Program-made: the position numbers and the translations under genes | In this document: piece by piece, positions 19,189 through 29,021 of the stretch | Layout: each line of letters starts with the position of its first letter | Numbering within the stretch: the stretch's first letter is position 1 | Notes under the pieces: model-generated | Seen by the model: the letters and a program-made list of their open reading frames with translations, nothing else | What the model was told of the DNA's origin: nothing | Database searches by the model: none | Source of the DNA: Limnohabitans sp. 2KL-1 | GTDB lineage: Bacteria > Pseudomonadota > Gammaproteobacteria > Burkholderiales > Burkholderiaceae_C | Assembly: GCF_003063435.1 (NCBI RefSeq) | Contig: NZ_NESL01000008.1 | Span: 1 to 64,000 of the forward strand | Direction: 5' to 3' | DNA: 64,000 nucleotides

Positions 19189-19496
19189 TGACACTGACCC
19201 TGGGACACTTCTTGTCGCTCGGTGCCATGCTGTTTGCATTGGCCGTGATCGGCATCTTCCTGAACCGCAAGAACCTGATCGTTTTGCTCATGGCCATCGA
19301 GCTGATGCTGCTGGCCGTGAACATGAACTTTGTGGCTTTCTCGCATTACCTGGGTGACATGCACGGTCAAGTGTTCGTGTTCTTCATCCTGACGGTGGCG
19401 GCGGCTGAATCGGCCATTGGTCTGGCCATCCTCGTGCTGTTGTTCCGCAATAAGAACAGCATCAACGTGGACGAACTCAATTCGCTCAAGGGTTAA
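19185..19496 (+). CDS. nuoK: NADH-quinone oxidoreductase subunit K
   Basis: The 103-residue, three-helix MrpC-like subunit. The conserved intramembrane glutamates are visible in [15 protein letters not shown] and [12 protein letters not shown], both needed for proton translocation. The start overlaps nuoJ (ATGA); the second Met at 19188 is an alternative. Confidence 0.97.
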   Translation: MMTLTLGHFLSLGAMLFALAVIGIFLNRKNLIVLLMAIELMLLAVNMNFVAFSHYLGDMHGQVFVFFILTVAAAESAIGLAILVLLFRNKNSINVDELNSLKG

Positions 19497-19503
19497 TAAG
19501 AAT

Positions 19504-21540
19504 ATGAGTCAAACCCTCAACGCAAGCACACTGTTGGCTGTGCCCCTCGCGCCTTTGGTGGGCTCGGTGCTGGCCGGTGTCCTCGGTACCCAATTCGGTG
19601 GCAACTGGATTGGCCGCCGCCTGTCACACACCCTGACCATTCTGGGTGTTCTCGTGGCGTTCATCCTGTCGGCCATGACGCTCAAGAGCGTCATCGACGG
19701 TGCCCGATTCAACGAGACCCTCTACACCTGGATGGTGGTGGGTGGTCTGAAGATGGAAGTCGGCTTTCTGGTCGATGGCATCACCGCCATGATGATGTGC
19801 GTCGTGACCTTCGTGTCGCTGATGGTGCACCTCTACACCATTGGCTACATGGAAGAAGACGAAGGCTACAACCGTTTCTTCGCCTACATCTCGCTGTTCA
19901 CCTTCTCCATGTTGATGCTCGTCATGAGCAACAACTTGCTGCAGCTGTTCTTCGGCTGGGAAGCCGTGGGTCTGGTGTCGTATTTGCTGATCGGCTTTTG
20001 GTACAACAAACCGACCGCCATCTTCGCCAACATGAAGGCCTTTTTGGTCAACCGTGTGGGTGACTTCGGTTTCATCTTGGGCATTGGCCTGATCGTGGCC
20101 TACACCGGCACGCTCAACTACACCGAGTTGTTTGCCAAAGCCAATGAGCTGGCCGCCATCAACTTCCCTTGGTATGTGTTTGGCCTGGACGGCATGTTGA
20201 TCACCGTGATCTGCATTTGCCTGTTCATTGGTGCCATGGGCAAGTCGGCCCAGTTCCCGCTGCACGTGTGGTTGCCTGACTCGATGGAAGGCCCGACACC
20301 CATCTCCGCGCTGATCCACGCTGCCACCATGGTGACGGCCGGTATCTTCATGGTGGCCCGCATGTCGCCGCTGTTTGAGTTGTCCGATGCGGCATTGAAC
20401 TTCATCATGGTGATCGGCTCCATCACAGCCTTGTTCATGGGCTTTTTGGGCATCATCCAGAACGACATCAAGCGCGTGGTGGCTTACTCCACCTTGTCGC
20501 AACTCGGTTACATGACTGTGGCGCTGGGTGCATCGGCTTACTCGGTCGCGGTGTTCCACCTGATGACGCACGCGTTCTTCAAGGCGCTGCTGTTCTTGGG
20601 TGCAGGTTCGGTCATCATGGGCATGCACCACAACCAGGACATCCGCTGGATGGGCGGCGTGCGCAAGTACATGCCCATCACCTGGATCACGTCGCTGCTG
20701 GGCTCGCTGGCCTTGATCGGCACGCCCCTGTTCTCGGGTTTTTACTCCAAGGACAGCATCATCGAAGCCGTGCACTTGAGCCACTTGCCCGCCGCTGGCT
20801 TTGCCAACTTCGCAGTGATGGCGGGTGTGTTTGTCACTGCCTTCTATTCGTTCCGCATGTATTTCCTGGTCTTCCATGGCAAAGAGCGTTACGACCAGAA
20901 CCCGGATGCTCACCACGGTCATGACGATCATGGTCACGGTCATGATGACCACGGCCATGACAAACCCCACGAGTCGCCTTGGGTGGTGACGGTGCCGCTG
21001 GTCTTGCTGGCCATTCCTTCGGTGGTGATCGGTTTCATGACCATCCAGCCCATGCTGTATGGCGACTTCTTCAAAGACGTGATCTTTGTGGACGCAGCCA
21101 AGCACCCTGCGATGACGCAATTGGGCGAGCTGTTCCACGGCCCTGTGGCCATGGCGCTGCACGGCCTGAGCACGGCACCGTTCTGGCTGGCCTTGGCGGG
21201 TGTGGTGACAGCCTGGTACATGTACTTGGTCAACCCCAAGGTGCCTGCATTCTTTGCCCGTGCCTTGCGTCCGCTGATCGTGGTCATGGAGAACAAGTAC
21301 TTCATGGACTGGATCAACGAGAACATTCTGGCCAAGGGTGCGCGTGGTTTGGGCACCGGTCTGTGGAAGGTGGGCGACCGCGCCATCATCGACGGCTTCT
21401 TCGTCAACGGTTCCTGGAAAGTCGTGGGCATGGTGTCTGGCGTGGTGCGCTGGTTCCAGTCGGGCTTCCTGTACCACTATGCCCTGGTCATGATCCTGGG
21501 TGTGTTTGTGCTGATGACGTATTTCGTCTGGCTCGCTTAA
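19504..21540 (+). CDS. nuoL: NADH-quinone oxidoreductase subunit L
   Basis: The 678-residue distal antiporter-like subunit of complex I. It has the Mrp-type core with FFGWEAVGLVSYLLIGFWY (key Glu), KSAQFPLHVWLPDSMEGPTP and HAATMVTAGIFMVAR, and the long lateral helix at the C-terminus. A His/Asp-rich insert (HHGHDDHGHGHDDHGH) at nt 20911-20958 lies between helices near residue 475; this could bind metal and is absent from the family core. The start at 19504 is 7 bp after nuoK; upstream codons in frame overlap nuoK. Confidence 0.97.
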   Translation: MSQTLNASTLLAVPLAPLVGSVLAGVLGTQFGGNWIGRRLSHTLTILGVLVAFILSAMTLKSVIDGARFNETLYTWMVVGGLKMEVGFLVDGITAMMMCVVTFVSLMVHLYTIGYMEEDEGYNRFFAYISLFTFSMLMLVMSNNLLQLFFGWEAVGLVSYLLIGFWYNKPTAIFANMKAFLVNRVGDFGFILGIGLIVAYTGTLNYTELFAKANELAAINFPWYVFGLDGMLITVICICLFIGAMGKSAQFPLHVWLPDSMEGPTPISALIHAATMVTAGIFMVARMSPLFELSDAALNFIMVIGSITALFMGFLGIIQNDIKRVVAYSTLSQLGYMTVALGASAYSVAVFHLMTHAFFKALLFLGAGSVIMGMHHNQDIRWMGGVRKYMPITWITSLLGSLALIGTPLFSGFYSKDSIIEAVHLSHLPAAGFANFAVMAGVFVTAFYSFRMYFLVFHGKERYDQNPDAHHGHDDHGHGHDDHGHDKPHESPWVVTVPLVLLAIPSVVIGFMTIQPMLYGDFFKDVIFVDAAKHPAMTQLGELFHGPVAMALHGLSTAPFWLALAGVVTAWYMYLVNPKVPAFFARALRPLIVVMENKYFMDWINENILAKGARGLGTGLWKVGDRAIIDGFFVNGSWKVVGMVSGVVRWFQSGFLYHYALVMILGVFVLMTYFVWLA

Positions 21541-21562
21541 CGGTTTTGAGGACGATATAAAA

Positions 21563-23038
21563 ATGGGATTGTTAAGCCTTGCCATCTGGATGCCGATTGC
21601 TTTCGGCGTCATCTTGCTGGCCTTCGGTCATGACAGCCAAGCCCGCGCTGTGCGTTGGTTGGCCCTTGTCGGTTCGATCGTCAGTTTCCTGGTCACCCTG
21701 CCGCTGTACTCGGGCTTTCAGCTGGGTACATCGGCGATGCAGTTTGTCGAAAAGTTCAGCTGGTTCGAGCGCTTCAATGTGCACTACCACCTGGGTGTGG
21801 ACGGCATTTCGTTGTGGTTTGTGTTGCTGACCGCCTTCATCAACGTGATCGTGGTCATTGCGGGCTGGGAAGTCATCACCCGCAAAGTCAACCAGTACAT
21901 GGCCGCCTTCCTGATCCTGTCGGGTCTGATGATTGGCGTGTTCAGTGCGCTGGACGGCATTTTGTTCTATGTGTTCTTTGAAGCCACGCTGATCCCGATG
22001 TACCTGATCATCGGCATCTGGGGCGGCCCGAACAAGATCTACGCCGCGTTCAAGTTCTTCCTGTACACCTTGCTCGGCTCGCTGCTGATGCTGATTGCGC
22101 TGATTTACCTGTATGTGGCGTCCGGCGGCAGTTTTGACATCCAAGCCTGGCACAAGCTGCCGTTGTCGGGCTCGGTGCAAACCTTGTTGTTCTTCGCTTT
22201 CTTTGCGGCTTTTGCCGTGAAGGTGCCCATGTGGCCGGTTCACACCTGGTTGCCCGACGTGCACGTGGAAGCTCCGACAGGCGGCTCGGCCGTGCTGGCG
22301 GCCATCATGCTCAAACTGGGCGCTTATGGTTTCCTGCGCTTTTCGATGCCCATCGCACCCGATGCGGCCCGCGAGTGGGGCATGCTGATCATCGTGCTGT
22401 CGTTGGTGGCGGTGGTCTATGTGGGGCTGGTGGCCATGGTGCAGCAGGACATGAAAAAGCTGGTGGCTTATTCGTCGGTGGCGCACATGGGCTTTGTCAC
22501 CTTGGGCTTTTTCATCTTCAACCCGCTGGGCGTGTCCGGTGGCATTGTGCAGATGATTGCGCACGGCTTTGTGTCGGCGGCCATGTTCCTGTCGATTGGT
22601 GTGCTGTACGACCGCGTGCACTCGCGTGAAATCGCCAGCTACGGCGGCGTGGTCAACACCATGCCTAAGTTTGCCGCCTTTGCCTTGTTTTTTGCCATGG
22701 CCAACTGCGGCTTGCCAGGCACAGCCGGTTTCGTGGGCGAGTGGATGGTGATCCTGGGTGCCGTGAAGTTCAACTTCTGGATCGGCTTGCTCTCAGCCTC
22801 GGCCTTGATCTTTGGTGCGGCTTACACCTTGTGGATGTTCAAGCGCGTTTACCTCGGTCCTGTGGCCAACGATGACGTGAAGAACTTGCTCGACATCAAT
22901 GGACGCGAGTTCTTGATGCTGGCTTTGCTGGCTGTGGCCACGCTTTACATGGGCGTTTATCCCAAACCTTTCACCGATGTGATGGACACCTCGGTGCTGG
23001 ACTTGCTCAAGCACGTGGCCGCGTCCAAGTTGCCTTGA
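21563..23038 (+). CDS. nuoM: NADH-quinone oxidoreductase subunit M
   Basis: The 491-residue antiporter-like subunit with about 14 helices. Family motifs: LGVDGISLWFVLLTAF, FYVFFEATLIPMYLIIGIWG with the conserved Glu, and KVPMWPVHTWLPDVHVEAPT. It follows nuoL by 22 bp. Helices and charged residues are complete, so it should act as a proton channel of complex I. Confidence 0.98.
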   Translation: MGLLSLAIWMPIAFGVILLAFGHDSQARAVRWLALVGSIVSFLVTLPLYSGFQLGTSAMQFVEKFSWFERFNVHYHLGVDGISLWFVLLTAFINVIVVIAGWEVITRKVNQYMAAFLILSGLMIGVFSALDGILFYVFFEATLIPMYLIIGIWGGPNKIYAAFKFFLYTLLGSLLMLIALIYLYVASGGSFDIQAWHKLPLSGSVQTLLFFAFFAAFAVKVPMWPVHTWLPDVHVEAPTGGSAVLAAIMLKLGAYGFLRFSMPIAPDAAREWGMLIIVLSLVAVVYVGLVAMVQQDMKKLVAYSSVAHMGFVTLGFFIFNPLGVSGGIVQMIAHGFVSAAMFLSIGVLYDRVHSREIASYGGVVNTMPKFAAFALFFAMANCGLPGTAGFVGEWMVILGAVKFNFWIGLLSASALIFGAAYTLWMFKRVYLGPVANDDVKNLLDINGREFLMLALLAVATLYMGVYPKPFTDVMDTSVLDLLKHVAASKLP

Positions 23039-23088
23039 GCAGCAGGCCGTGAACGTTTCGCCTGAATAGATGAATTGAGAGAACACAG

Positions 23089-24576
23089 ATGATGGACAAC
23101 TCCAGTTGGATGACGATGTATCCGGAGATCGTGTTGCTGGTCATGGCCTGCGTGATTGCGCTGGCCGACCTCTTCGTGAAAAGCCCCAAGCGCACCGGCA
23201 CCTACGCCCTGACGCTGGCCTCACTGGGGGGGGTGGCCTTGCTGCACGCCCTTTACGCCGATGCGGGGCAAACCGTCTACGGTTTTGGCCGTCTGGTCGT
23301 CAGTGACCCGATGGGCCACTGGCTCAAGTGCTTTGCCACAATCGCCGTCATGGTGACCCTGGTGTATGCACGCCCCTATGCCGCTGACCGTGACATGTTG
23401 CGCGGTGGCGAGCTGTTCAGCCTGAGCCTTTTCGCCTTGCTGGGCATGAGCATGATGATTTCGGGTCAGAACTTCATCGTGATCTACCTCGGGCTGGAGC
23501 TGTTGACTTTGTCGAGCTATGCGCTGGTTGCTTTGCGCCGTGACCACACGCAAGCCACCGAAGCGGCCATGAAGTATTTTGTGTTGGGTGCCATGGCATC
23601 GGGTTTCTTGCTGTATGGCATGTCCATGATGTACGGTGCCACCGGCAGCCTGGAACTGTCCGCGGTGCTCAAAGCGATTGCTTCGGGTCAGGTGAACCAC
23701 CAAGTGCTGGTGTTTGGCCTGGTCTTCATCGTGGCGGGCCTGGCGTTCAAGATCGGTGCCGTGCCTTTTCACATGTGGATTCCCGACGTTTATCAGGGCG
23801 CACCCACTGCCGCCACCTTGATGATCGGTGGTGCGCCCAAGCTGGCCGCGTTCGCGATCATGATCCGTTTGCTGGTGGAGGGCTTGTTGCCCCTGGCCTT
23901 TGACTGGCAGCAAATGTTGTCCTTCCTGGCGATTGGCTCTTTGCTGATCGGTAACCTGGCCGCGATTGCCCAGACCAACCTCAAACGCATGCTGGCTTAT
24001 TCGACCATTGCGCAAATGGGCTTCGTGCTGCTGGGTTTTGTGGCGGGCGTTATCAACGGTGAAACCACCTTGGCGGCCAATGCTTACAGCTCGGCCATGT
24101 TCTACATGGTGGCCTACGTGCTGACCACGCTGGCCGCTTTCGGCATCATCATGTTGCTGGCCCGGCAAGGCTTTGAGAGCGAAGAGATCACCGACCTGGC
24201 CGGTTTGAACCAGCGCAGCCCCCTGTATGCGGGTGTGATGGCGATTTGTCTGTTCTCCATGGCGGGCATCCCGCCGATGGTGGGCTTTTATGCCAAGCTG
24301 TCGGTGCTGCAATCGCTGGTGGCTTCGGGGCAGGGCTTTTACCTGGGCCTGGCGATCTTTGCGGTCATCATGTCGCTGATCGGCGCGTTCTATTACCTGC
24401 GCGTGGTCAAGGTGATGTACTTTGACGAGCCGGTCACTGCGACCACCGTGTCGGCCGATGCCGATGTGCGTGTGGTTCTGTCGCTGAACGGCTTGCTCGT
24501 GTTGGTTTTGGGCATTGTGCCGGGTGCCTTGATGACCTTGTGCGCCGACGCTGTCGTCCGCATGCTGGCCATCTGA
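23089..24576 (+). CDS. nuoN: NADH-quinone oxidoreductase subunit N
   Basis: The 495-residue third antiporter-like subunit, last of the nuo set. It contains IYLGLELLTLSSYALVALRR and AVPFHMWIPDVYQGAPT, the family equivalents of the proton-channel segments. Two Met codons (23089, 23092) could start it. A small DUF2818 gene follows after 22 bp, as in many related betaproteobacteria. Confidence 0.97.
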   Translation: MMDNSSWMTMYPEIVLLVMACVIALADLFVKSPKRTGTYALTLASLGGVALLHALYADAGQTVYGFGRLVVSDPMGHWLKCFATIAVMVTLVYARPYAADRDMLRGGELFSLSLFALLGMSMMISGQNFIVIYLGLELLTLSSYALVALRRDHTQATEAAMKYFVLGAMASGFLLYGMSMMYGATGSLELSAVLKAIASGQVNHQVLVFGLVFIVAGLAFKIGAVPFHMWIPDVYQGAPTAATLMIGGAPKLAAFAIMIRLLVEGLLPLAFDWQQMLSFLAIGSLLIGNLAAIAQTNLKRMLAYSTIAQMGFVLLGFVAGVINGETTLAANAYSSAMFYMVAYVLTTLAAFGIIMLLARQGFESEEITDLAGLNQRSPLYAGVMAICLFSMAGIPPMVGFYAKLSVLQSLVASGQGFYLGLAIFAVIMSLIGAFYYLRVVKVMYFDEPVTATTVSADADVRVVLSLNGLLVLVLGIVPGALMTLCADAVVRMLAI

Positions 24577-24598
24577 TCCAGACCCGGACCGCCACCCC

Positions 24599-24901
24599 AT
24601 GAGCTTGTCCCTGCAAATTGGCTTGTTGATCGCCCTGGCGGTGTTTGCCGCCAACTTGCCCTTTGCCAACCAACGCATCCTCTTGCTGGGGCCCTTGCGC
24701 GCCACCAAGTCCCTGGCTTGGCGTTTGGCCGAGCTGGTACTCCTGTATTTCCTGGTGGGCGGCGTGGGGTTGGCACTTGAAAACCATGGGGGCCAGATGG
24801 CCCCCCAGGGCTGGGAGTTTTACGCCATCACGGGCACCATGTTTGTGACGCTGGCTTTTCCTGGCTTTGTTTTCCGTTATTTGATGCACCGCAAGCATTG
24901 A
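24599..24901 (+). CDS. DUF2818 family membrane protein
   Basis: A 100-residue protein with three hydrophobic segments (about 4-24, 42-60, 75-93) and the family start LQIGLLIALAVFAANLPF. DUF2818 proteins are typically encoded directly behind nuoN in Comamonadaceae and relatives. The conserved linkage suggests a role in assembly or stability of complex I, which is inference. It lies 22 bp after nuoN with no terminator between. Confidence 0.85.
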   Translation: MSLSLQIGLLIALAVFAANLPFANQRILLLGPLRATKSLAWRLAELVLLYFLVGGVGLALENHGGQMAPQGWEFYAITGTMFVTLAFPGFVFRYLMHRKH

Positions 24902-24929
24902 GCGCGGCTTCGCTTGCATCCTGACCGCC

Positions 24930-25529
24930 ATGTCTGACGAACACCTGATCGAGCACCAGGTGCACAGCGAGGAGCTGTTGCGCGGGCATTTTTTACATGC
25001 CTTTCGGGACACGGTCCGCCTGCCCAACCAAGGCCTGGCCACCCGTGAATATGTGGTGCATCCCGGGGCGGTCATGATCATTCCCATGCTGGAGACGCCC
25101 GAAGGCCTGCAACTGGTCATGGAACGGCAATACCGATACCCGGTGGCGCAGGTCATGATCGAATTTCCAGCGGGCAAGCTTGATCCGGGCGAAGACCCTT
25201 GGTTGTGTGCCCAGCGTGAACTGCTCGAAGAAACCGGTTACAGCGCTCGCCAGTGGGCCAGGGCAGGGGTGCTTCACCCGGTCATTGCGTACTCGACAGA
25301 GGTGATCGAGATCTGGTTTGCCAAAGACCTCAGTTTGGGCGAACGCCAGCTGGACGCCGAAGAGTTCCTCGATGTCTTCACCGCCAGCCCGCAGGACTTG
25401 ATGGCGGCATGTCAACAAGGGTTGTTGACCGATGCCAAAACACTCACTGGACTGCTTTGGTTGCAAAATGTGACCTCCGGTTTTTGGCCGCTGACCTGGC
25501 AGCCTTGCCTTGAGACCCCATCGCCATGA
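24930..25529 (+). CDS. NUDIX hydrolase, ADP-ribose pyrophosphatase type
   Basis: The 199-residue product has a complete Nudix box: GKLDPGEDPWLCAQRELLEE plus TGY, matching G-x5-E-x7-REUxEExGU and giving the metal-binding helix. The upstream segment MLETPEGLQLVMERQYRYP and the PVIAYSTEVIEIWFAKDL part match the ADP-ribose pyrophosphatase (NudF-like) branch, so hydrolysis of ADP-ribose to AMP and ribose 5-phosphate is likely. The stop overlaps the start of the DUF1178 gene. Confidence 0.88.
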   Translation: MSDEHLIEHQVHSEELLRGHFLHAFRDTVRLPNQGLATREYVVHPGAVMIIPMLETPEGLQLVMERQYRYPVAQVMIEFPAGKLDPGEDPWLCAQRELLEETGYSARQWARAGVLHPVIAYSTEVIEIWFAKDLSLGERQLDAEEFLDVFTASPQDLMAACQQGLLTDAKTLTGLLWLQNVTSGFWPLTWQPCLETPSP

Positions 25530-26041
25530 AAGTCCTTGATCTTCAGTGCCGTCAGGGCCACAGCTTCGAAGGCTGGTTTGGCTCGCAGGACGACTACGAC
25601 GCGCAACGCGCGCGGGGTCTGGTCACGTGTCCGGTTTGCAATGACAGCGAGATCGTCAAGATGCTTTCTGCGCCACGCCTGAATCTGGGTCATGCCGCAG
25701 AACCTGTCTTACCCCAGAGTCAAGCGGCCACTTCAGGGCCAGCGCTGGCGGGGTCTGAGCGCAGCGCAGCCGGCGCGAACGCGGTGGATGTGCCGGTGGA
25801 CGCCAGCAGTTTGCAGCACATGCAGGCGGCCATGCTGAACATGGTGCGCCACGTCATGGCCCATACCGAAGACGTGGGCAGCCGGTTTGCGGAAGAGGCA
25901 AGACGCATCCATTACGGCGAGCGTGAAGAGCGCAACATCCGCGGCCAGGCCACGCGCGAAGAAACCGAGGCCTTGCTGGATGAAGGCATCGAGGTCATGC
26001 CGCTGCCCTTGCCTGAAAACCTCAAGGGTCCGCTGCAGTAG
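25526..26041 (+). CDS. DUF1178 family protein
   Basis: A 171-residue protein beginning MKVLDLQCRQGHSFEGWFGS, with a Cys pair in TCPVCNDSEIVKMLSAPRLN that looks like a zinc-ribbon half. This is the diagnostic DUF1178 N-terminus. The C-terminal half is helical and charged (EEARRIHYGEREERNIRGQA). The function is unknown. It is coupled to the NUDIX gene by an ATGA overlap, a common pairing in betaproteobacteria. Confidence 0.85.
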   Translation: MKVLDLQCRQGHSFEGWFGSQDDYDAQRARGLVTCPVCNDSEIVKMLSAPRLNLGHAAEPVLPQSQAATSGPALAGSERSAAGANAVDVPVDASSLQHMQAAMLNMVRHVMAHTEDVGSRFAEEARRIHYGEREERNIRGQATREETEALLDEGIEVMPLPLPENLKGPLQ

Positions 26042-26080
26042 GCGCGGAGTCCCCTCCATGAAGCGCGGGTGCCGAGTGCC

Positions 26081-26484
26081 ATGAAACACAGCTTGCACAT
26101 TGACGATGCCGAGGTCGAACTCAGTGCCATCCGAGCCCAAGGCCCGGGCGGTCAGAACGTCAACAAAGTCTCCAGCGCCATCCAGCTGCGCTTTGATGTG
26201 GCCCATTCGTCCTTGCCTGAAGATGTGAAAGCCCGCTGGCTGCAATCGGGTGACAGCCGCTTGACGCAAGAGGGCGTGTTCATCCTCAAGGCCCAGCGCC
26301 ACCGCACTCAGGAAGCCAATCGCGTGGATGCGTGGGCGCGTTTGTATGAAACCCTGGACCAATACGCCAACCCACCCAAACCCCGCAAGGCCACCAAGCC
26401 CACCTATGGCTCGGTGCAACGGCGGTTGCAAGGCAAGGCCATCCAGTCACTAACCAAAAGCGGTCGTCGCAAGACCCCGATGGA

Positions 26485-26488
<4 letters not shown>
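26081..26488 (+). CDS. arfB: Alternative ribosome-rescue factor ArfB
   Basis: The 135-residue peptidyl-tRNA hydrolase releases peptides from stalled ribosomes. It has the catalytic GGQ loop ([20 protein letters not shown]) near residue 20 and the basic tail that threads into the mRNA channel ([18 protein letters not shown]). Length is that of ArfB/YaeJ rather than of full release factors. The start at 26081 is preferred over a GTG at 26069. The 3' end overlaps the convergent miaA stop by a few bases. Confidence 0.93.
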
Positions 26489-27461
<973 letters not shown>

Positions 27462-27465
<4 letters not shown>

Positions 27466-28676
27466 GCTGGGTTGGCCGAAAGCACCGGGCGGCCGTGTCG
27501 TTGCACCGCGGTCCAGGCCACGGTGGTGATGATGCAAGCCCACAGCAAAATGCCATGTGCCAGTGCAAAAACAGGTTGGTCCATGTGTGCGCCCAGCCAA
27601 CTGCCCATGAAGAAAGCGCCCAGCATCATCAAAAAACCGTTCAGGGCCGAGGCTGTGCCAGCCCGGTGCGGGAAGGGCGCGACCGCACCGCTTTGCCCGC
27701 AAGGTTGGTGCACACCGTGGCCCAGCATGAAGATGTACATCGGCCCCATCACGGCCCAAGCGCCGTACCAGTTCTGACCCTGGCCTGCATAAGCCAGCGC
27801 GGCCATGCTCACGCCTGCCGTGATGGTCAGCACTGCCGCGATGCCCACAGTGCGGTGCACGCTGGTGCGCCGCAGCATCCAGCGGCACCAGAAGGTGCCC
27901 ACGATGTAGGACAGCGACATGCTGAGCATGAGAAACCCATAGGCCGTTTTGCTGTAGCCCATGAAGGTGACGAAGACAAACGAGGAGCTGGCCAGAAAAG
28001 TGAACAACCCCAGGTAAGAGGCCGCCGACAGCGCACACCAGGTGAGGAACACGGGATGGCGCAGGATGTCGAGGTTGGCACGGATCAGTGGCTTGGCGCG
28101 CAAGGCATGCGCATCGGGCTGAGCCAGGGTTTCTTCAAAGCGCCAAAACAACAAGGCGAGTGTGGCGGCACCAAACACGGCGAGCATGAGCAAAGCGATG
28201 CGCCAACCCAACCAGTCGGTCAGCATGCCGCCCAGTGGCGCGCAGGCGCAGGCGATGATGCCCAGGCCGGTGAGGCCTTGCGACATGACGGTGGCCCCTT
28301 TGGCGGGCTGGAACAAATCACGCACCACGGCCCGTGCGGCCATGACGCCTGCACCCATGGCGATGCCTTGCACGGTGCGCCCCGCGATGAGCCAGGCCAT
28401 GTCGGGCGCAAACGCGCAGGCCACCGAGGCCAGGGTGTAGGCGCCCATGCCCCACAGCAAAATCGGGCGACGGCCAAAGCGGTCCGACAGGGGGCCCCAC
28501 ACGAGTTGCGACAGACCAAAAGCCAGCAGCAGGGCCGTCAAGGTGAGTTGGGCCTGGCCCATGCCCGCGCCAAAGCCTTGGGTGATGGCGGGCAGGGCGG
28601 GGAGATACAGGTCGGTGGTGACGGGTTGCAGGCCGAGCAGCAGGGCGAGAATGAGGACGATCAGTTTTTGCGGCAT
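27462..28676 (-). CDS. Bcr/CflA-type MFS multidrug transporter
   Basis: A 404-residue, 12-helix major facilitator. The motif-A loop [16 protein letters not shown] between helices 2 and 3 and the antiporter motif C region on helix 5 ([16 protein letters not shown]) place it with drug/proton antiporters. The N-terminal [18 protein letters not shown] is characteristic of the Bcr/CflA group. Start 28676 removes an implausible Arg/Ser/Lys-rich upstream stretch that comes from repeat DNA. It lies between mutL and miaA and overlaps miaA. Confidence 0.88.
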
Positions 28677-28730
28677 GCTGTTTTTGTCAGGTGCTTTGCG
28701 CAGCGTTGGCGGTGGGTTCTTCTTGGAGCG

Positions 28731-28859
28731 CGATGGTTGAGGCTTGTGTGCCGATGCTTCTTCCTTCTTGGAACACGAGCGTCGGGGCCGGTGCGCGGCT
28801 GCCCTCATACTCGCTTCGCTCGCCAAATCGGGCAGTCCGCGCACCGGCCTCAACCATCG
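28731..28859 (+). repeat. Invariant-loop hairpin element, copy 1 (branched stem)
   Basis: The 25-nt loop at 28805-28829 starts TCATACTCGC and ends CGCCAAATC. It is closed by arms 28786-28804 and 28830-28849 (GGCCGGTGCGCGG against CCGCGCACCGGCC, then CTGCCC/GGGCAG). A further perfect 13-bp base stem joins CGATGGTTGAGGC at 28731 with GCCTCAACCATCG at 28847. Between the base and main stems the left side carries its own hairpin (CCGATGCT at 28751 with AGCGTCGG at 28778), so the whole folds as a three-way junction. No coding sense; it lies in the 345-bp gap between mutL and the MFS gene. Confidence 0.7.
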
Positions 28860-28898
28860 CTGTGTGGTGGTTCAAAGTCTGCTGTGTCTTTGAGCCCA

Positions 28899-29000
28899 CT
28901 GACGCAGAGTCATGGGGGCGTGCCGCGCGGAGCTCGCGATTTGGCGAGCGAAGCGAGTATGAGCGAGGCCGCGTGGCGGGCCCCCAGGACTCGGATTCAG
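28899..29000 (-). repeat. Invariant-loop hairpin element, copy 2 (inverted)
   Basis: On the minus strand the loop at 28938-28962 is identical to that of copy 1. The arms differ completely: GAGTCATGGGGGC... at 28907-28937 pairs with ...GCCCCCAGGACTC at 28963-28992, with a few mismatches and one bulge. After a 4x4 internal loop, CTGA pairs with TCAG at the outer edge. It ends 22 bp from the mutL stop, so in mutL mRNA it would form just past the coding region, where it could act as a 3' stabiliser or terminator. It has no T-run. Confidence 0.7.
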
Positions 29001-29021
29001 ACTGAGGTGATGAAAGACCCA

